A DNA stretch of 64,000 nucleotides from Deminuibacter soli (GCF_003412455.1 NZ_QTJU01000004.1:124001-188000), one strand, 5' to 3'; positions 32,088 through 41,807 are shown, counted from the stretch's first letter. The notes: generated from the letters alone by a model not told the origin. A program made the numbers and translations.

Positions 32088-32963
32088 ATGGCCAAACCAC
32101 TGCTTTTATCCCTCTTACTCGGCATGGCGCTGGGCCATGTGCTGGCACAGGATACTCCGAAGGTTATTCACCTGTGGCCGAATGGTGCGCCGGGTTATGA
32201 AAGCAGGCGCAATGAGCCTGAAGAGGCGAAGGATTATTATGTAAAGAATATCCACAACCCTTCCATTACGGTGTTTCTGCCGCCGAAGGAGAAGGCTACC
32301 GGTGCGGCTGTGGTAATTTGTCCGGGTGGCGGGCACCGCCTGCTGGTGTATAATTCCGAAGGGGTGCAGCCTGCGCAGTTCCTCAACAGCATTGGGGTGG
32401 CTGCCATTGTACTCAAATACCGCTTGTTCAGGGAAGAAAAATCGCCCTATACTTTAGAGAAAGAAGTAACACAGGATGCCTACCGTGCCATGCGCCTGGT
32501 GCGCAGCAATGCCACTGCCTGGGGTATTGATACGGCGCGCGTGGGCATATGGGGTTTCTCGGCAGGGGGAGAAGTGGTGGCCAAAGTCGCTTATGGTGAT
32601 GGGAAAGGGGATGCGAATGCCAGGGATCCTGTGGACAGACTGAATGGCCGTCCCGATTTCCAGATACTGGTATACCCCGGTCCGCTCGGTGTGCCCGATG
32701 TAGTGCCACCCACAGCGCCGCCTGCCTTTATGATCGCTGCCAATGACGATGAATGTTGTTCTGTTCCCATCGTAAGTTTGCTGGAACGCTACCGCAAAGC
32801 CAAAGTACAGGTAGAAGCACACATTATGGCGCAGGGCAACCATGCCTTTAATATGGGGTACCGCTCTACGTTACAATCCATCAAGGCATGGCCGCAATTG
32901 TTATCCAACTGGCTGGCTGATACCCATTTGCTTACGCCCAAACCCGCAGCGCCAGTGAAGTAG
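32088..32963 (+). CDS. Secreted alpha/beta hydrolase (BD-FAE/acetylxylan-esterase-like)
   Basis: A 291-residue protein with a signal peptide ending at VLAQ (about residue 21). The fold shows the oxyanion-type VVICPGGGH (in place of HGGG), Ser158 in GFSAGG as nucleophile, NDDE near residue 225 as acid, and QGNHAF as the catalytic His. The WPNGAPGYESRRNEPE start is like that of predicted xylan/carbohydrate esterases. It is probably periplasmic or lipid-linked. The TPR regulator gene follows 70 nt later on the same strand, but a functional link to the phytase locus is not clear. Confidence 0.82.
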   Translation: MAKPLLLSLLLGMALGHVLAQDTPKVIHLWPNGAPGYESRRNEPEEAKDYYVKNIHNPSITVFLPPKEKATGAAVVICPGGGHRLLVYNSEGVQPAQFLNSIGVAAIVLKYRLFREEKSPYTLEKEVTQDAYRAMRLVRSNATAWGIDTARVGIWGFSAGGEVVAKVAYGDGKGDANARDPVDRLNGRPDFQILVYPGPLGVPDVVPPTAPPAFMIAANDDECCSVPIVSLLERYRKAKVQVEAHIMAQGNHAFNMGYRSTLQSIKAWPQLLSNWLADTHLLTPKPAAPVK

Positions 32964-33032
32964 CGTACACGCTCCTTAACAATTTGATCATACAGAAGCA
33001 TTTCCTTTGCCGGAGTTATATATCTCCCTACT

Positions 33033-34679
33033 ATGCCGGCATGTATGTTCCGTATACCAAAATGTGTTGTGTTGCTGTGTGTTTGTGTCATCGCCTGCAT
33101 GCAAGCGAATGCACAACCAGCCCTGAACGAATCTATCAATAAAGCCACGGCCATCAGCACCCGGCAGCCGGATACGGCTTTCCTGCTGCTGCGCAATGTA
33201 TATACCACTGCACTCGAAAAAAAGCAACCGCGCGAAGCCGGTATTGCCATGCAGCAAATGGGCAATATCTGTTATACCCAGGGACATTATGGCCAGTCGC
33301 TCGATTGTCACCTCAAAGCAGCAGATCTTTTTAAAGCAGCAGGCGCCCCTGACCTAGTGGCTGCCAATTTAAACGATATTGGTAACCTGTATTATTATAA
33401 CAAACAGATGATGCTGGCACGCGCGCATTTCGACCAGGCGCTGGATATATTTCAGCGCTCGCGCAACTACGCCGGTATTGCCGCCACCCTCGGCGCCATT
33501 GGTCACCTGTACGAAAAAAAGCAGCAGTACGACAGCGCTTTCTATTTTCAATATGCAGCTTTGCAGCAGTTTGTTGGTAAGGAAAGCAATACAGGGATGG
33601 CCGCTATTCTCGAAAACGCCGGCAGTATTCATGAAGACCTGGGGCGATATGATTCTGCCTATTATTATTATAGTAAGGCAAAAACGCTGTATGAGCAGGA
33701 AAACAATATCAGCGGCATTATAGATATCCTGAATAACCTGGGTGATATACTGCGCAAAACCGGCCGCTACGAAGCTGCGATGGAGAAAACCAGGGAATCG
33801 GTGTATTTGTCAGAACGCACGAACGACCAGTACCAGCTCAGCGCTGCGTATAAAGATCTTGCGCAGGAATGGCACCTGCTGCAGCGTGATGATAGTGCAT
33901 ACTACTACCAGGATCTGAGCCGCAAAGCCATACTCAATATCTATTCAAAAGAAAACAACAAGCAGGTCGCTTTTCTGCAGGTGCTGAACCAGGTGGGCAA
34001 GAAAGACAGTGAAATTGAAAGCCTGAAAATAAAACACCGCAACACCATCGTACTTACTATCGCTTCCATTGTGCTGGGTGCGCTGCTCATTTGCATTTGT
34101 ATGCTGGTGATCAGCCGGCAACGGCTGAAGATAAAAACCGAGCGCCTGTTAAACGAGCAGCAGCAGGAAAAACACGATGCCGAAAGCGCGCTGATGGAAA
34201 TTGCACTGAAAAACCAGCAGCTGCAGGAAAATGTGCTGCGGCAGGATCTTGACCAGCGGGCCAAGGAACTATCTACCCACACCCTGCACATCATCCGTAA
34301 AAATCATTTTCTCGAAGACCTCCGCAACCGGCTGGATACCCTGGTTAAGGATGACAAGCGCGACCAGAAAAAGCAATTGCAGCAGTTAATGCAGCAGATC
34401 GATCTCAATTTTAACCAGGATCAGCACTGGGATGAGTTCAGCCATATATTTGAGCAGGTGCACGAGAGTTTTTTTGAGAAAGTGCGTTTGCATTGCGACG
34501 AACTCACCTCTAACGACCTTCGCCTGATTGCGCTGCTGAAAATGAACGTAAACTCAAATGATATTGCCACCTTACTCGGCATTTCGCCAGACAGTTTGCG
34601 CGTAACCCGCTACCGGCTGCGCAAAAAACTAAACCTGCAACAGGGAGAAAACCTGAGTGCATTTTTGCAAAGCCTGTAA
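33033..34679 (+). CDS. TPR transcriptional regulator with C-terminal HTH
   Basis: A 548-residue protein with a signal peptide (CVVLLCVCVIACMQANAQ), a tetratricopeptide array (residues about 40-330), a membrane helix near residues 345-370 (TIVLTIASIVLGALLICICMLVI), a coiled coil, and a C-terminal HTH: LTSNDLRLIALLKMNVNSNDIATLLGISPDSLRVTRYRLRKKL. This is a Bacteroidota membrane regulator layout in which the periplasmic TPR part senses and the cytosolic HTH binds DNA. It lies upstream of the TonB receptor, lipoprotein and phytase genes and is the best candidate to control them. An ATG at 33045 is an alternative start. Confidence 0.82.
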   Translation: MPACMFRIPKCVVLLCVCVIACMQANAQPALNESINKATAISTRQPDTAFLLLRNVYTTALEKKQPREAGIAMQQMGNICYTQGHYGQSLDCHLKAADLFKAAGAPDLVAANLNDIGNLYYYNKQMMLARAHFDQALDIFQRSRNYAGIAATLGAIGHLYEKKQQYDSAFYFQYAALQQFVGKESNTGMAAILENAGSIHEDLGRYDSAYYYYSKAKTLYEQENNISGIIDILNNLGDILRKTGRYEAAMEKTRESVYLSERTNDQYQLSAAYKDLAQEWHLLQRDDSAYYYQDLSRKAILNIYSKENNKQVAFLQVLNQVGKKDSEIESLKIKHRNTIVLTIASIVLGALLICICMLVISRQRLKIKTERLLNEQQQEKHDAESALMEIALKNQQLQENVLRQDLDQRAKELSTHTLHIIRKNHFLEDLRNRLDTLVKDDKRDQKKQLQQLMQQIDLNFNQDQHWDEFSHIFEQVHESFFEKVRLHCDELTSNDLRLIALLKMNVNSNDIATLLGISPDSLRVTRYRLRKKLNLQQGENLSAFLQSL

Positions 34680-34881
34680 CAAACAAGGGTAGTTAATAAT
34701 TCCTTAATGGCGATTTTGTAACAGGGAAGCTGTTTGAAAACCAGTTAATTGTGTAAGTATTGTTCACGCTGTTGCCTGCTTGTTTACACCGTTTCAGGGC
34801 ATGTTCACTTTTTGTTGTCCCTGGTTTTTTCGGATGCTTTGGGCGAATCCACATTTTTGTTCCCGCAAACAACAAGCACTT

Positions 34882-37632
34882 ATGCGCAGCATTATTACCG
34901 CACTGTTATGTACCATCTTTTTAGCCTTCCAGGCACAGGCCGCTGTTATCCGCGGGCATGTAATTGCCTGGGAAACGGGCGAGGTATTAACGGGCGCCAC
35001 TATTACCGTAACAGGTACAGGTTTTAAAACAGTATCTGCCCTGGACGGTAGTTTTATATTAAAACAGGTGCCGGCCGGCAGCTATACCGTCTCCATCAGT
35101 ATGGTGGGGTATGCCACTTTAACGCGGGAGATTACCGTAGATGAAACAGGAAGCGGGCTGGTAGATGTGGCATTGCAGCCTGCCCATACCCGGCTTGAAA
35201 ATATCACCATCCGTGCAGGCAGGGATAAAAACAACGACGCCGGCGCACGCAATATTGAACGTACTGCCAGCCAGGTAATGAACGTGGTATCTGCCAAAGC
35301 CATTGAAGTATCACCCGATATGACGGTAGCCAACGTGGTGCAACGCGTATCAGGCGTATCGGTAGAACGCAACAGCAATGGCGACGGGCAATACGCCATT
35401 CTGCGCGGTATGGACAAGCGGTACAACTACACACTGGTGAACGGTGTAAAAATTCCGAGCCCTGATAACAAATACCGTTATGTGCCGCTGGACATCTTCC
35501 CTTCAGACATGATTGACCGGCTGGAAGTGTACAAGGCACTCACACCCGCTATGGAAGGCGATGCAGTAGGCGGTGCCATCAACATGGTGATGAAAGAAGC
35601 GCCTTCGCACAAAATGATTCATGCCAATATCGCCGGCAGCTACAGCGAGCTGTTTATGAACCGTGACTTTACGGGCTTTAAACCCGGTAGTGTAAACAGC
35701 CAATCGCCATATGAACTGCATGGCAGCAACTACAGCGCAAACAGCAGTGACTTTTCTGCAGCCACCACCACCTATACCAACAAACGCCCGCTGCCCGGCC
35801 TCATTGGCGGATTGGCACTCGGCAACCGATTTTTAAACAACAAACTCGGTGTGCTGGTGGCAGGCAGTTACCAGAACACCTACCGCGGCAGCAACAGCCT
35901 GTTCATGGGTTCTGAAACAGTAGATACACTGAAAGGCGTAAAGCTCACTTCGCAGGAGAACCGCCGCATTTCAGAACAGCAGCTGCGTTACGGCATACAT
36001 GCACGTGTAGATTATGCGCTGAATGCACGCAACCATTTCAGCTGGTACAATGCATTTATGAACCTCACCAATAACCAGGTGCGGGATGAAGTGTCTACTT
36101 CTTTCGCTTCCGGTTACGATCCGCAGAAGGGCAATGCGCAGCTCACTTACTCAACCCGTGCGCGTAAAACCGTACAGCATATATACAACAGCACCCTGCA
36201 GGGCGATCATACATTAACCAATAAACTTTCCCTTAACTGGAGCGCCGTGTATTCAAAGGCAAGCAGCGAACAGCCAGACAATACAACGGTTTCACTGGAT
36301 GGCCTGCAGCAGAACTTTGTGCAAACACGCACAACCGTACAAAATTCCGGCACCTCGCACCGTTGGGAACACAACAACGACCGTGACTGGGCAGGTTATC
36401 TTAACCTTACCTGGTTACAGCCTGTTGGTCAACTCCCGGTTGAATGGAAACTGGGCGGCTTGTACAGGGATAAACACCGCGACAACTTTTACAACAGCTA
36501 CCAGTTTGTACCTTCCTACATACAGCAATACGGGAAAGACTTTACCGAGTACAACCAGATACAATGGAATGTACAAAACCCGCAGGGCAGCGTAGCATCG
36601 GGCTTAACCTACAGCGCTTCTGAAAAAACAAGCGCCGGTTACCTGCAGTTTAAAGTAATGGCCAAACAGCTGGAAGTAACAGGCGGTGTGCGTGCAGAAC
36701 ATACAGACCAGGGTTATGCCATGAAATACCCGATTGGCGAAGATGCACCTGTTGGCAGCCAGCAATACACCGACTGGTTACCCAGCCTGCATTTCAAGTA
36801 CATGCCTTTTGCGAAAACCAATATCCGCGCTTCTTATTTCCGCTCTGTAAACAGGCCGGGTTTTGCTGAAATCAATCCCGCACCGGTAGTGGGAGATGAG
36901 TATACCGAACGTGGCGACCCCAAACTGAAGCATGCAGTGGCAGACAACTTCGACCTGCGTTACGAATTGTACCCGCATGCAGCAGAGCAGCTGATGGCCG
37001 GTATTTTCTACAAACACATCAAAGATCCTATTGAGTATACCCTGCAGCAGATGGCACACAATATTTATTACATGCCGGGTAATTTCGGTAATGCCAATAA
37101 TTATGGCGCAGAGCTGGACTGGACGATCTTCTTTAATAAAATCGGCATCAAAGCCAACTATACATACACGCATTCGCGCATTACTTCCAGCAAATCAAAA
37201 CGCATACGCGACAGCAGTACCAACGGCAGTTTGCAAACCATCACTGTTCCGCAAACAAGACCGCTGTACGGACAGTCTGCCCATGTAGCCAATATCTCCC
37301 TGTTGTACAAAGACGTGCAGCACGGCTGGAACGCACAGCTCTCTGCCAACTACACCGGCAAACGCATCAACACCGTAGCGCAGTTTGTTGACAACGATAT
37401 ATGGCAGCGTGGTTTTGTGCAGCTGGATGCATCTGCAGAGAAAACCATTTGCAAACACTGGGTGGTATTCGCGAAAGCCAACAACCTGCTGAATACGCCG
37501 CTTACCTTGTTTGTAAACAATGTTACTGCGCAGAATGCAGGTGCACCCAACCAGGATCTCAGCAATAAAACACTCATACGCCGCGATTACTACCAGCGCT
37601 TTTATATCGCAGGCGTGCGTTATACATTTTAA
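34882..37632 (+). CDS. TonB-dependent receptor (probable phytate/phosphate ester uptake)
   Basis: The protein is 916 residues from the ATG at 34882; the distal ATG at 34780 would add 34 residues before the signal peptide. A signal peptide ends near AQA, followed by a carboxypeptidase-like regulatory domain (IRGHVIAWETGEVLTGATI). The plug domain shows VVQRVSGVSVERNSNGDG and LRGMDKRYNYTLVNGVKIPSPD, then the beta barrel, with the C-terminal aromatic strand YYQRFYIAGVRYTF. It imports a solute across the outer membrane with TonB energy. The beta-helix lipoprotein and phytase genes follow closely, and phytases are often placed beside TonB receptors in Bacteroidota, so an inositol phosphate is the likely cargo (inference). 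Confidence 0.88.
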   Translation: MRSIITALLCTIFLAFQAQAAVIRGHVIAWETGEVLTGATITVTGTGFKTVSALDGSFILKQVPAGSYTVSISMVGYATLTREITVDETGSGLVDVALQPAHTRLENITIRAGRDKNNDAGARNIERTASQVMNVVSAKAIEVSPDMTVANVVQRVSGVSVERNSNGDGQYAILRGMDKRYNYTLVNGVKIPSPDNKYRYVPLDIFPSDMIDRLEVYKALTPAMEGDAVGGAINMVMKEAPSHKMIHANIAGSYSELFMNRDFTGFKPGSVNSQSPYELHGSNYSANSSDFSAATTTYTNKRPLPGLIGGLALGNRFLNNKLGVLVAGSYQNTYRGSNSLFMGSETVDTLKGVKLTSQENRRISEQQLRYGIHARVDYALNARNHFSWYNAFMNLTNNQVRDEVSTSFASGYDPQKGNAQLTYSTRARKTVQHIYNSTLQGDHTLTNKLSLNWSAVYSKASSEQPDNTTVSLDGLQQNFVQTRTTVQNSGTSHRWEHNNDRDWAGYLNLTWLQPVGQLPVEWKLGGLYRDKHRDNFYNSYQFVPSYIQQYGKDFTEYNQIQWNVQNPQGSVASGLTYSASEKTSAGYLQFKVMAKQLEVTGGVRAEHTDQGYAMKYPIGEDAPVGSQQYTDWLPSLHFKYMPFAKTNIRASYFRSVNRPGFAEINPAPVVGDEYTERGDPKLKHAVADNFDLRYELYPHAAEQLMAGIFYKHIKDPIEYTLQQMAHNIYYMPGNFGNANNYGAELDWTIFFNKIGIKANYTYTHSRITSSKSKRIRDSSTNGSLQTITVPQTRPLYGQSAHVANISLLYKDVQHGWNAQLSANYTGKRINTVAQFVDNDIWQRGFVQLDASAEKTICKHWVVFAKANNLLNTPLTLFVNNVTAQNAGAPNQDLSNKTLIRRDYYQRFYIAGVRYTF

Positions 37633-37662
37633 ATCTTCAACAGAAAAAATCAAACAACAGAT

Positions 37663-38949
37663 ATGAAAACGAACATTCTTTCGTGGAAACTCTTCATGGG
37701 TACTGTGGCCGTATGCGCCTTCATGGGTACCGGCTGTTCAAAGAACGACAGCGATGGTCCTTCAACACCACCGCCTGCAAAGCCAGACAGTACTTCTGTT
37801 TCAGGCGTTGTATCAGGCACCTGGAAAAAAGGCTCGGTAGTTATTGTAAAAGGCCACCTGGAAGTATCTGCCGGTTCTTCTTTAACCATTGAAGAGGGTG
37901 TAAAAGTACTGATGAGCGATTCAGTGGTAAAACCCGAGTTCATTGTAAAAGGCAACCTGTATGCCCTTGGTACTGCTACTAACCCTGTAACCATTACCGT
38001 ACCTGATGCCTGGAAAACAGCCGGCAACCAGTGGGGTGGTTTGTGGGGTGGTATTACAGCAGCACCTACCAGTGCGGAAATTGTGCTGAACTACACAGAT
38101 ATGTCATACGGCGGTGCGGTTACAACCGATGCCTCTCCTTCAGTAAAAGCCGGCCTGTATAAAGCAACAGCCGGTGAGCATATCCCTGCACTGAACTACA
38201 CAAACGTAGCAGGCAAACTGGTGGTGATGAACTCACAGATACACAACTTTTACGAAGATGCCTTTTACATTGAAGGCGGCAGCGTAATTATTGCTTCCAA
38301 CAAATTCTACACTACCGGTATCGCCAATGGCGAAGCAGTAAACCTGAAATCAGGCGTACTGGCAGAGGTGGCTTTCAACACCATCTACAGCCCCAATACC
38401 AATGGTATGAAACTGTCCAACACAGGCGACCGCACACCGCAGATACACGTGATCGGTTACAACAATACCATCGTAAACGCAGGCTGGCGCAGGCCTACCA
38501 CCAAAGGCGGTTCAGTATGGCTGGAGAAATCTGTACTGGCTGAACTGTACAACAATCTGCTCATTAACGACCGTTATGGCGTTAAACGTGATGTTGCCAA
38601 TCCTGAAGATGCGAAATCAAAAGTTGCCGCTACTTACTACTATGGCTATACACAAGCTGCTGTTGACCAGTTTCAGCCCGGTAAAGACATCATTGCCGGT
38701 ACCGGTGATGTAATTGGTACGACTGCAGGCAGCAACGATCCCAAGCTGGTAAACTACCCCTTGAGCAACCCGATGGACAACGGCACATTTGATGCAAGCT
38801 GGGACTTTCACCTGCAAGCCGGTTCACCTGCACTGGGTAAAGGCAAAACAGACTTCACCCGCCTGTTCGCTAACGGTTTAACCGTGAATGGCGTGGTATA
38901 CAAATCACCTGATGCTGCCACCTACATTGGTGCATGGGGCACAAAATAA
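37663..38949 (+). CDS. Surface lipoprotein with right-handed parallel beta-helix
   Basis: A 428-residue protein with a lipobox (MGTGC, about residue 24), a short Ser/Thr/Pro linker (KNDSDGPSTPPPAKPDST), then a repeating strand pattern with Gly/Asn turns (VIVKGHLEVSAGSSLTIEEGVKVLMSD, VIIASNKFYTTGIANGEAVNLKSG, HVIGYNNTIVNAG) typical of a parallel beta-helix. No catalytic residues of a pectate-lyase family stand out. It lies 30 nt after the TonB receptor and 15 nt before phytase, where a SusD-type binder is often found, so it may bind the substrate on the cell surface (inference). Confidence 0.78.
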   Translation: MKTNILSWKLFMGTVAVCAFMGTGCSKNDSDGPSTPPPAKPDSTSVSGVVSGTWKKGSVVIVKGHLEVSAGSSLTIEEGVKVLMSDSVVKPEFIVKGNLYALGTATNPVTITVPDAWKTAGNQWGGLWGGITAAPTSAEIVLNYTDMSYGGAVTTDASPSVKAGLYKATAGEHIPALNYTNVAGKLVVMNSQIHNFYEDAFYIEGGSVIIASNKFYTTGIANGEAVNLKSGVLAEVAFNTIYSPNTNGMKLSNTGDRTPQIHVIGYNNTIVNAGWRRPTTKGGSVWLEKSVLAELYNNLLINDRYGVKRDVANPEDAKSKVAATYYYGYTQAAVDQFQPGKDIIAGTGDVIGTTAGSNDPKLVNYPLSNPMDNGTFDASWDFHLQAGSPALGKGKTDFTRLFANGLTVNGVVYKSPDAATYIGAWGTK

Positions 38950-38964
38950 AACTGAATTGAGCTG

Positions 38965-40038
38965 ATGCATATTGTAAAGATGACGGCCTGTGCGGTAACG
39001 ATGGCCATAACATTGCAGTGCTGCGCGCAGAAGAGCACAATACCCGTTGCTGCAGATGCAGTTAAACCAACAGTAGTAACGCAGCCCGTAGCACACGATG
39101 CAGACGACCCTGCTGTATGGATCAATGCCGCTAACCCTGCTGCCAGTTTGGTAATAGGCACCGATAAAGACCAGGACGGTGCGCTGTATGTGTTTGATTT
39201 AAACGGCCGCATACTGCCCGACAAAACAGTAAAAGGTTTGCAACGCCCAAACAATGTGGACGTAGCATATAGCCTTTTACTGCAAAACAAACCGGTTGAT
39301 ATTGCCGTAACAACAGAACGCTATACACACAAGCTGCGTATTTATTCACTGCCCGATATGCAGCCGGTTGACAATGGTGGTATTGAGATGTTTGTTGGCG
39401 ACAACGAACCCGAATACCGCGACCTGATGGGCATTGCCCTGTACAAAGACAAGGCAGGCCAGGTGTTTGCTTTTGTGGGTCGCAAAAAGGGCCCGGCAAA
39501 TGGCTACCTTGGGCAGTACCTGTTGCAGGATGATGGCACCGGTAAGGTAAAGGCCACGCTGGTGCGTAAGTTCGGCAGCTTCAGCGGTAAAAAGGAAATA
39601 GAATCCATTGCCGTTGATCAGCGACTGGGTTATGTGTATTATTCAGATGAAGGTGTTGGTGTAAAACAATACTATGCAGATGCAGCCAAAGGCAATACAC
39701 AGCTCGCGTTGTTTGGTACTACGGGCTTTGCAGAAGACCATGAGGGCATCTCTATCTATTCACTGAGTGATAGTACGGGGTATATCCTGGTATCTGACCA
39801 GGGGGCTAACCGTTTCAGGGTGTTCAGGCGCGAAGGCAATGCTGCCGCACCTTTTGAACATCCGCTGCTGAAGGTAGTAGATGTAAGCGCCACCCAAAGC
39901 GACGGTTCTGAAACCATTGCCCAACCCATGGGGCCTAAATATCCGAAGGGCTTGTTTGTTGCCATGAGCAATGACCGCACTTTTCATATTTACCGCTGGG
40001 AAGACATAGCCGGTAAAGAACTCTCTGTAATACCTTAG
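38965..40038 (+). CDS. Beta-propeller phytase
   Basis: A 357-residue protein with a lipoprotein-like or Sec signal (CAVTMAITLQCCAQ). The beta-propeller phytase landmarks are present: HDADDPAVWIN, SLVIGTDKDQDGALYVFDLNG, RPNNVDV and EIESIAVDQRLGYVYYSDE, all of which match the family. These calcium-dependent enzymes release phosphate from phytate (inositol hexakisphosphate) at neutral pH. It is the last of four same-strand genes with a TPR regulator, TonB receptor and lipoprotein. A strong terminator follows 25 nt after the stop. Confidence 0.92.
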   Translation: MHIVKMTACAVTMAITLQCCAQKSTIPVAADAVKPTVVTQPVAHDADDPAVWINAANPAASLVIGTDKDQDGALYVFDLNGRILPDKTVKGLQRPNNVDVAYSLLLQNKPVDIAVTTERYTHKLRIYSLPDMQPVDNGGIEMFVGDNEPEYRDLMGIALYKDKAGQVFAFVGRKKGPANGYLGQYLLQDDGTGKVKATLVRKFGSFSGKKEIESIAVDQRLGYVYYSDEGVGVKQYYADAAKGNTQLALFGTTGFAEDHEGISIYSLSDSTGYILVSDQGANRFRVFRREGNAAAPFEHPLLKVVDVSATQSDGSETIAQPMGPKYPKGLFVAMSNDRTFHIYRWEDIAGKELSVIP

Positions 40039-40063
40039 TTGGTTTTGCGTACCCTCTATTGCC

Positions 40064-40092
40064 AGCCTCCCGCACTGCGGGAGGCTTTTTTT
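40064..40092. terminator. Intrinsic terminator after phytase
   Basis: AGCCTCCCG-CACTG-CGGGAGGCT is a perfect 9 bp stem with a 5 nt loop followed by seven T. It also abuts the convergent P450 remnant. Confidence 0.92.
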
Positions 40093-40497
40093 ATGCCGGT
40101 TTGCGTTGTATGTTGAGTACGATTTTATCCGGCCGCAAAGTAATCAGCGGCTTCATTACGGGTTGCTGCCCCGTTGGTGCAATGGTAAACAGGGTAAAGA
40201 ACCGGTGCAGGAAGAAGCACATTTCCGCCATAGCAAAGTTGTTACCGATACACATTCTTGGTCCTGCACCAAATGGGTATGGTTTTCACGCAGCACGTGT
40301 TGTATCAGCTGCTGGTCTTGTGTGAAATAAACCAGTTGTTTGCCGGGGAACATGGCAGAATAGGTATCGCCCAGTTTTTCCATATTGCGCGTAACAGACA
40401 CAATGGAGTTGCGGTAAAAATACCGGATGGAACGAAACAGGAGCCGCGGCGTACTGAAGCCCGCAGGTAAGCGGTATGGCAGGTTATGGGGTTTCAT
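40091..40497 (-). pseudogene. Cytochrome P450 remnant with large internal deletion
   Basis: Reading from 40497, the first frame gives the N-terminal part of a bacterial P450: LPYRLPAGFSTPRLLFRSIRYF, then EKLGDTYSAMFPGKQLVYFTQDQQLIQHVLRENH. Near 40275 the frame changes and the next block is PYPFGAGPRMCIGN with the heme-ligand Cys, then FAMAEMCFFLHRFFTLF and the C-terminal beta segment, with a stop at 40093-40091. The roughly 300 residues between them, including the I helix and the ExxR motif, are missing. The junction has short similarity (CCAT), which suggests a recombination deletion. No active enzyme can be made. Confidence 0.88.
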
Positions 40498-40561
40498 ATG
40501 TGTGCAAAGTTACCGCTATTTCAGGCAACAGGCAGGTGCATGTTTCAAACTGTCAGCGTGG

Positions 40562-41122
40562 CTATTGTTTCATTTTAGCCGCTGCTTCCATACACCAGGT
40601 GAGTTCGTTTAAAAAGCGCTTTGCTTTTTTCTCTGTAGCCTCTTTATCAACCGGGTCTCCGTTTTCATTGTATGCTTCGTCAACCCTGGGTACCGGGTAC
40701 ATGGCAGGCACTACCCAGGCACCTATTTTCCATAAGGTGAATAAAAGTGAAGTCATCACCTGTGTGCCGCCAAAAGGGCCGGCCGATACGGTGACCAGGG
40801 CAATGGGTTTGCGGCGCCATTCATCGTACAACAGGTCGGTTACATTTTTAAGACTTGCCGGGTAGCCGCCGTTGTATTCGGGTGTAACAATGATCACACC
40901 ATTTGCCTGCTTAATTTTTTGTGCGAAGGATAAGATATTGCCGGAAGGGTTGTCCATAAACTTCAGGCGCTCTTCAAACAGGGGGAAATCATAGTCTTTT
41001 AAATCGACCAGTTCAACAGAAGCCTGTTGGTAATGTGCGGGTATAAACTGGTTGAAAAAACGCGCTACCCGGTGACTGCTGCGCCCCTGGCGAACACTGG
41101 CTGATAAAATAACAATATGCAT
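40562..41122 (-). CDS. NADPH-dependent FMN reductase (flavodoxin-like)
   Basis: A 186-residue flavodoxin-like protein with the FMN phosphate loop near the N-terminus (ILSASVRQGRSSHRVA) and the second FMN contact PEYNGGYPASLKNVTDLL, which matches the NAD(P)H-dependent oxidoreductase family (SsuE / chromate reductase / azoreductase relatives). It is cytosolic and probably reduces FMN or quinones. It stands alone between the P450 remnant and a frameshifted gene. The substrate is not known. Confidence 0.9.
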   Translation of the reverse strand: MHIVILSASVRQGRSSHRVARFFNQFIPAHYQQASVELVDLKDYDFPLFEERLKFMDNPSGNILSFAQKIKQANGVIIVTPEYNGGYPASLKNVTDLLYDEWRRKPIALVTVSAGPFGGTQVMTSLLFTLWKIGAWVVPAMYPVPRVDEAYNENGDPVDKEATEKKAKRFLNELTWCMEAAAKMKQ

Positions 41123-41267
41123 AGGCAGTATTTAAGTGATGGCTGAATAAACGCATAACAGCGGGGCGCACATAATGTTGCAGGTGTATGTACTTGTTTT
41201 TGAGGGCTTATGGCTATAAACTATTAACCAGTGCTGTGTGCAATTGTTTGCGAACTGTGGGGCTGTA

Positions 41268-41762
41268 TCAGCGCTGCATAAACGGGTTCATGGTAGTCCA
41301 GTATTTGCCTTTGTAAATGTCGTATTCAAATTCGAGTTCATCGCTTTTGCCGGCGGCAATAAAGACGGCCACAACGGATAATACGTGCCTGAATTCTTTA
41401 CACGCAAAATAAATGGTGCGGTTGCAGTTGCAGGTTTTTCTGCCGAGGTTGAAATAGCCGTTTGCTTTCGGGTAGTTGTTTGCAGAAGGTATCCTCCAGC
41501 TGGTTCATGCGCTCGTTGGTGCTTTTGCCGGGCAGGCCATTGTTGTTGTGGTGGTAGCGCATATTGATCACCAGCAGCCAATTACGGGCTTGCCATTTTT
41601 GTCTGATCCGTCCAGCAGGAATATTTTATTGTTCGTAGAATCGTACGTTGTTGCCTTGTACTTCTCCACAAATTCCTTTTCGCGCCATAACAGTATTCAT
41701 TGAGTTTGCTGATGGGGCCGCTGCTGGATGGGGCTTTAAAGGTGTAGAAGACGGAGCAGGTG
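41268..41762 (-). pseudogene. DUF695-domain gene, frameshifted
   Basis: The minus strand yields four consecutive in-register blocks that only join across three frame changes: SVFYTFKAPSSSGPISKLNE; EKEFVEKYKATTYDSTNNKIFLLDGSDKNGKPVIG; LLVINMRYHHNNNGLPGKSTNERMNQLEDTFCKQL; and NGYFNLGRKTCNCNRTIYFA with SDELEFEYDIYKGKYWTTMNP. The last two blocks match the DUF695 pattern (N-L-R-Y ... G-L-P ... L-E-D, and E-Y-D-x-Y-x-D/G-x-Y-W). The start is unclear, so the gene may also be 5'-truncated. Sequencing error at some of the shifts cannot be ruled out. Confidence 0.72.
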
Positions 41763-41807
41763 ATATAAGGGAATCGAGAATTGACAGTCGACAGTCGAGA
41801 TGATCGT

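Noticed and set aside
32088-32963. Esterase as part of the phytase locus
   Set aside because: It has the same direction, but the enzyme type suits carbohydrate esters, and nothing in the sequence links it to phytate.
33033-40038. Functional link between phytase and the inositol-lipid operon
   Set aside because: They are 27 kb apart with no shared regulator seen; inositol lipids are usually built from glucose-6-phosphate by inositol-phosphate synthase.
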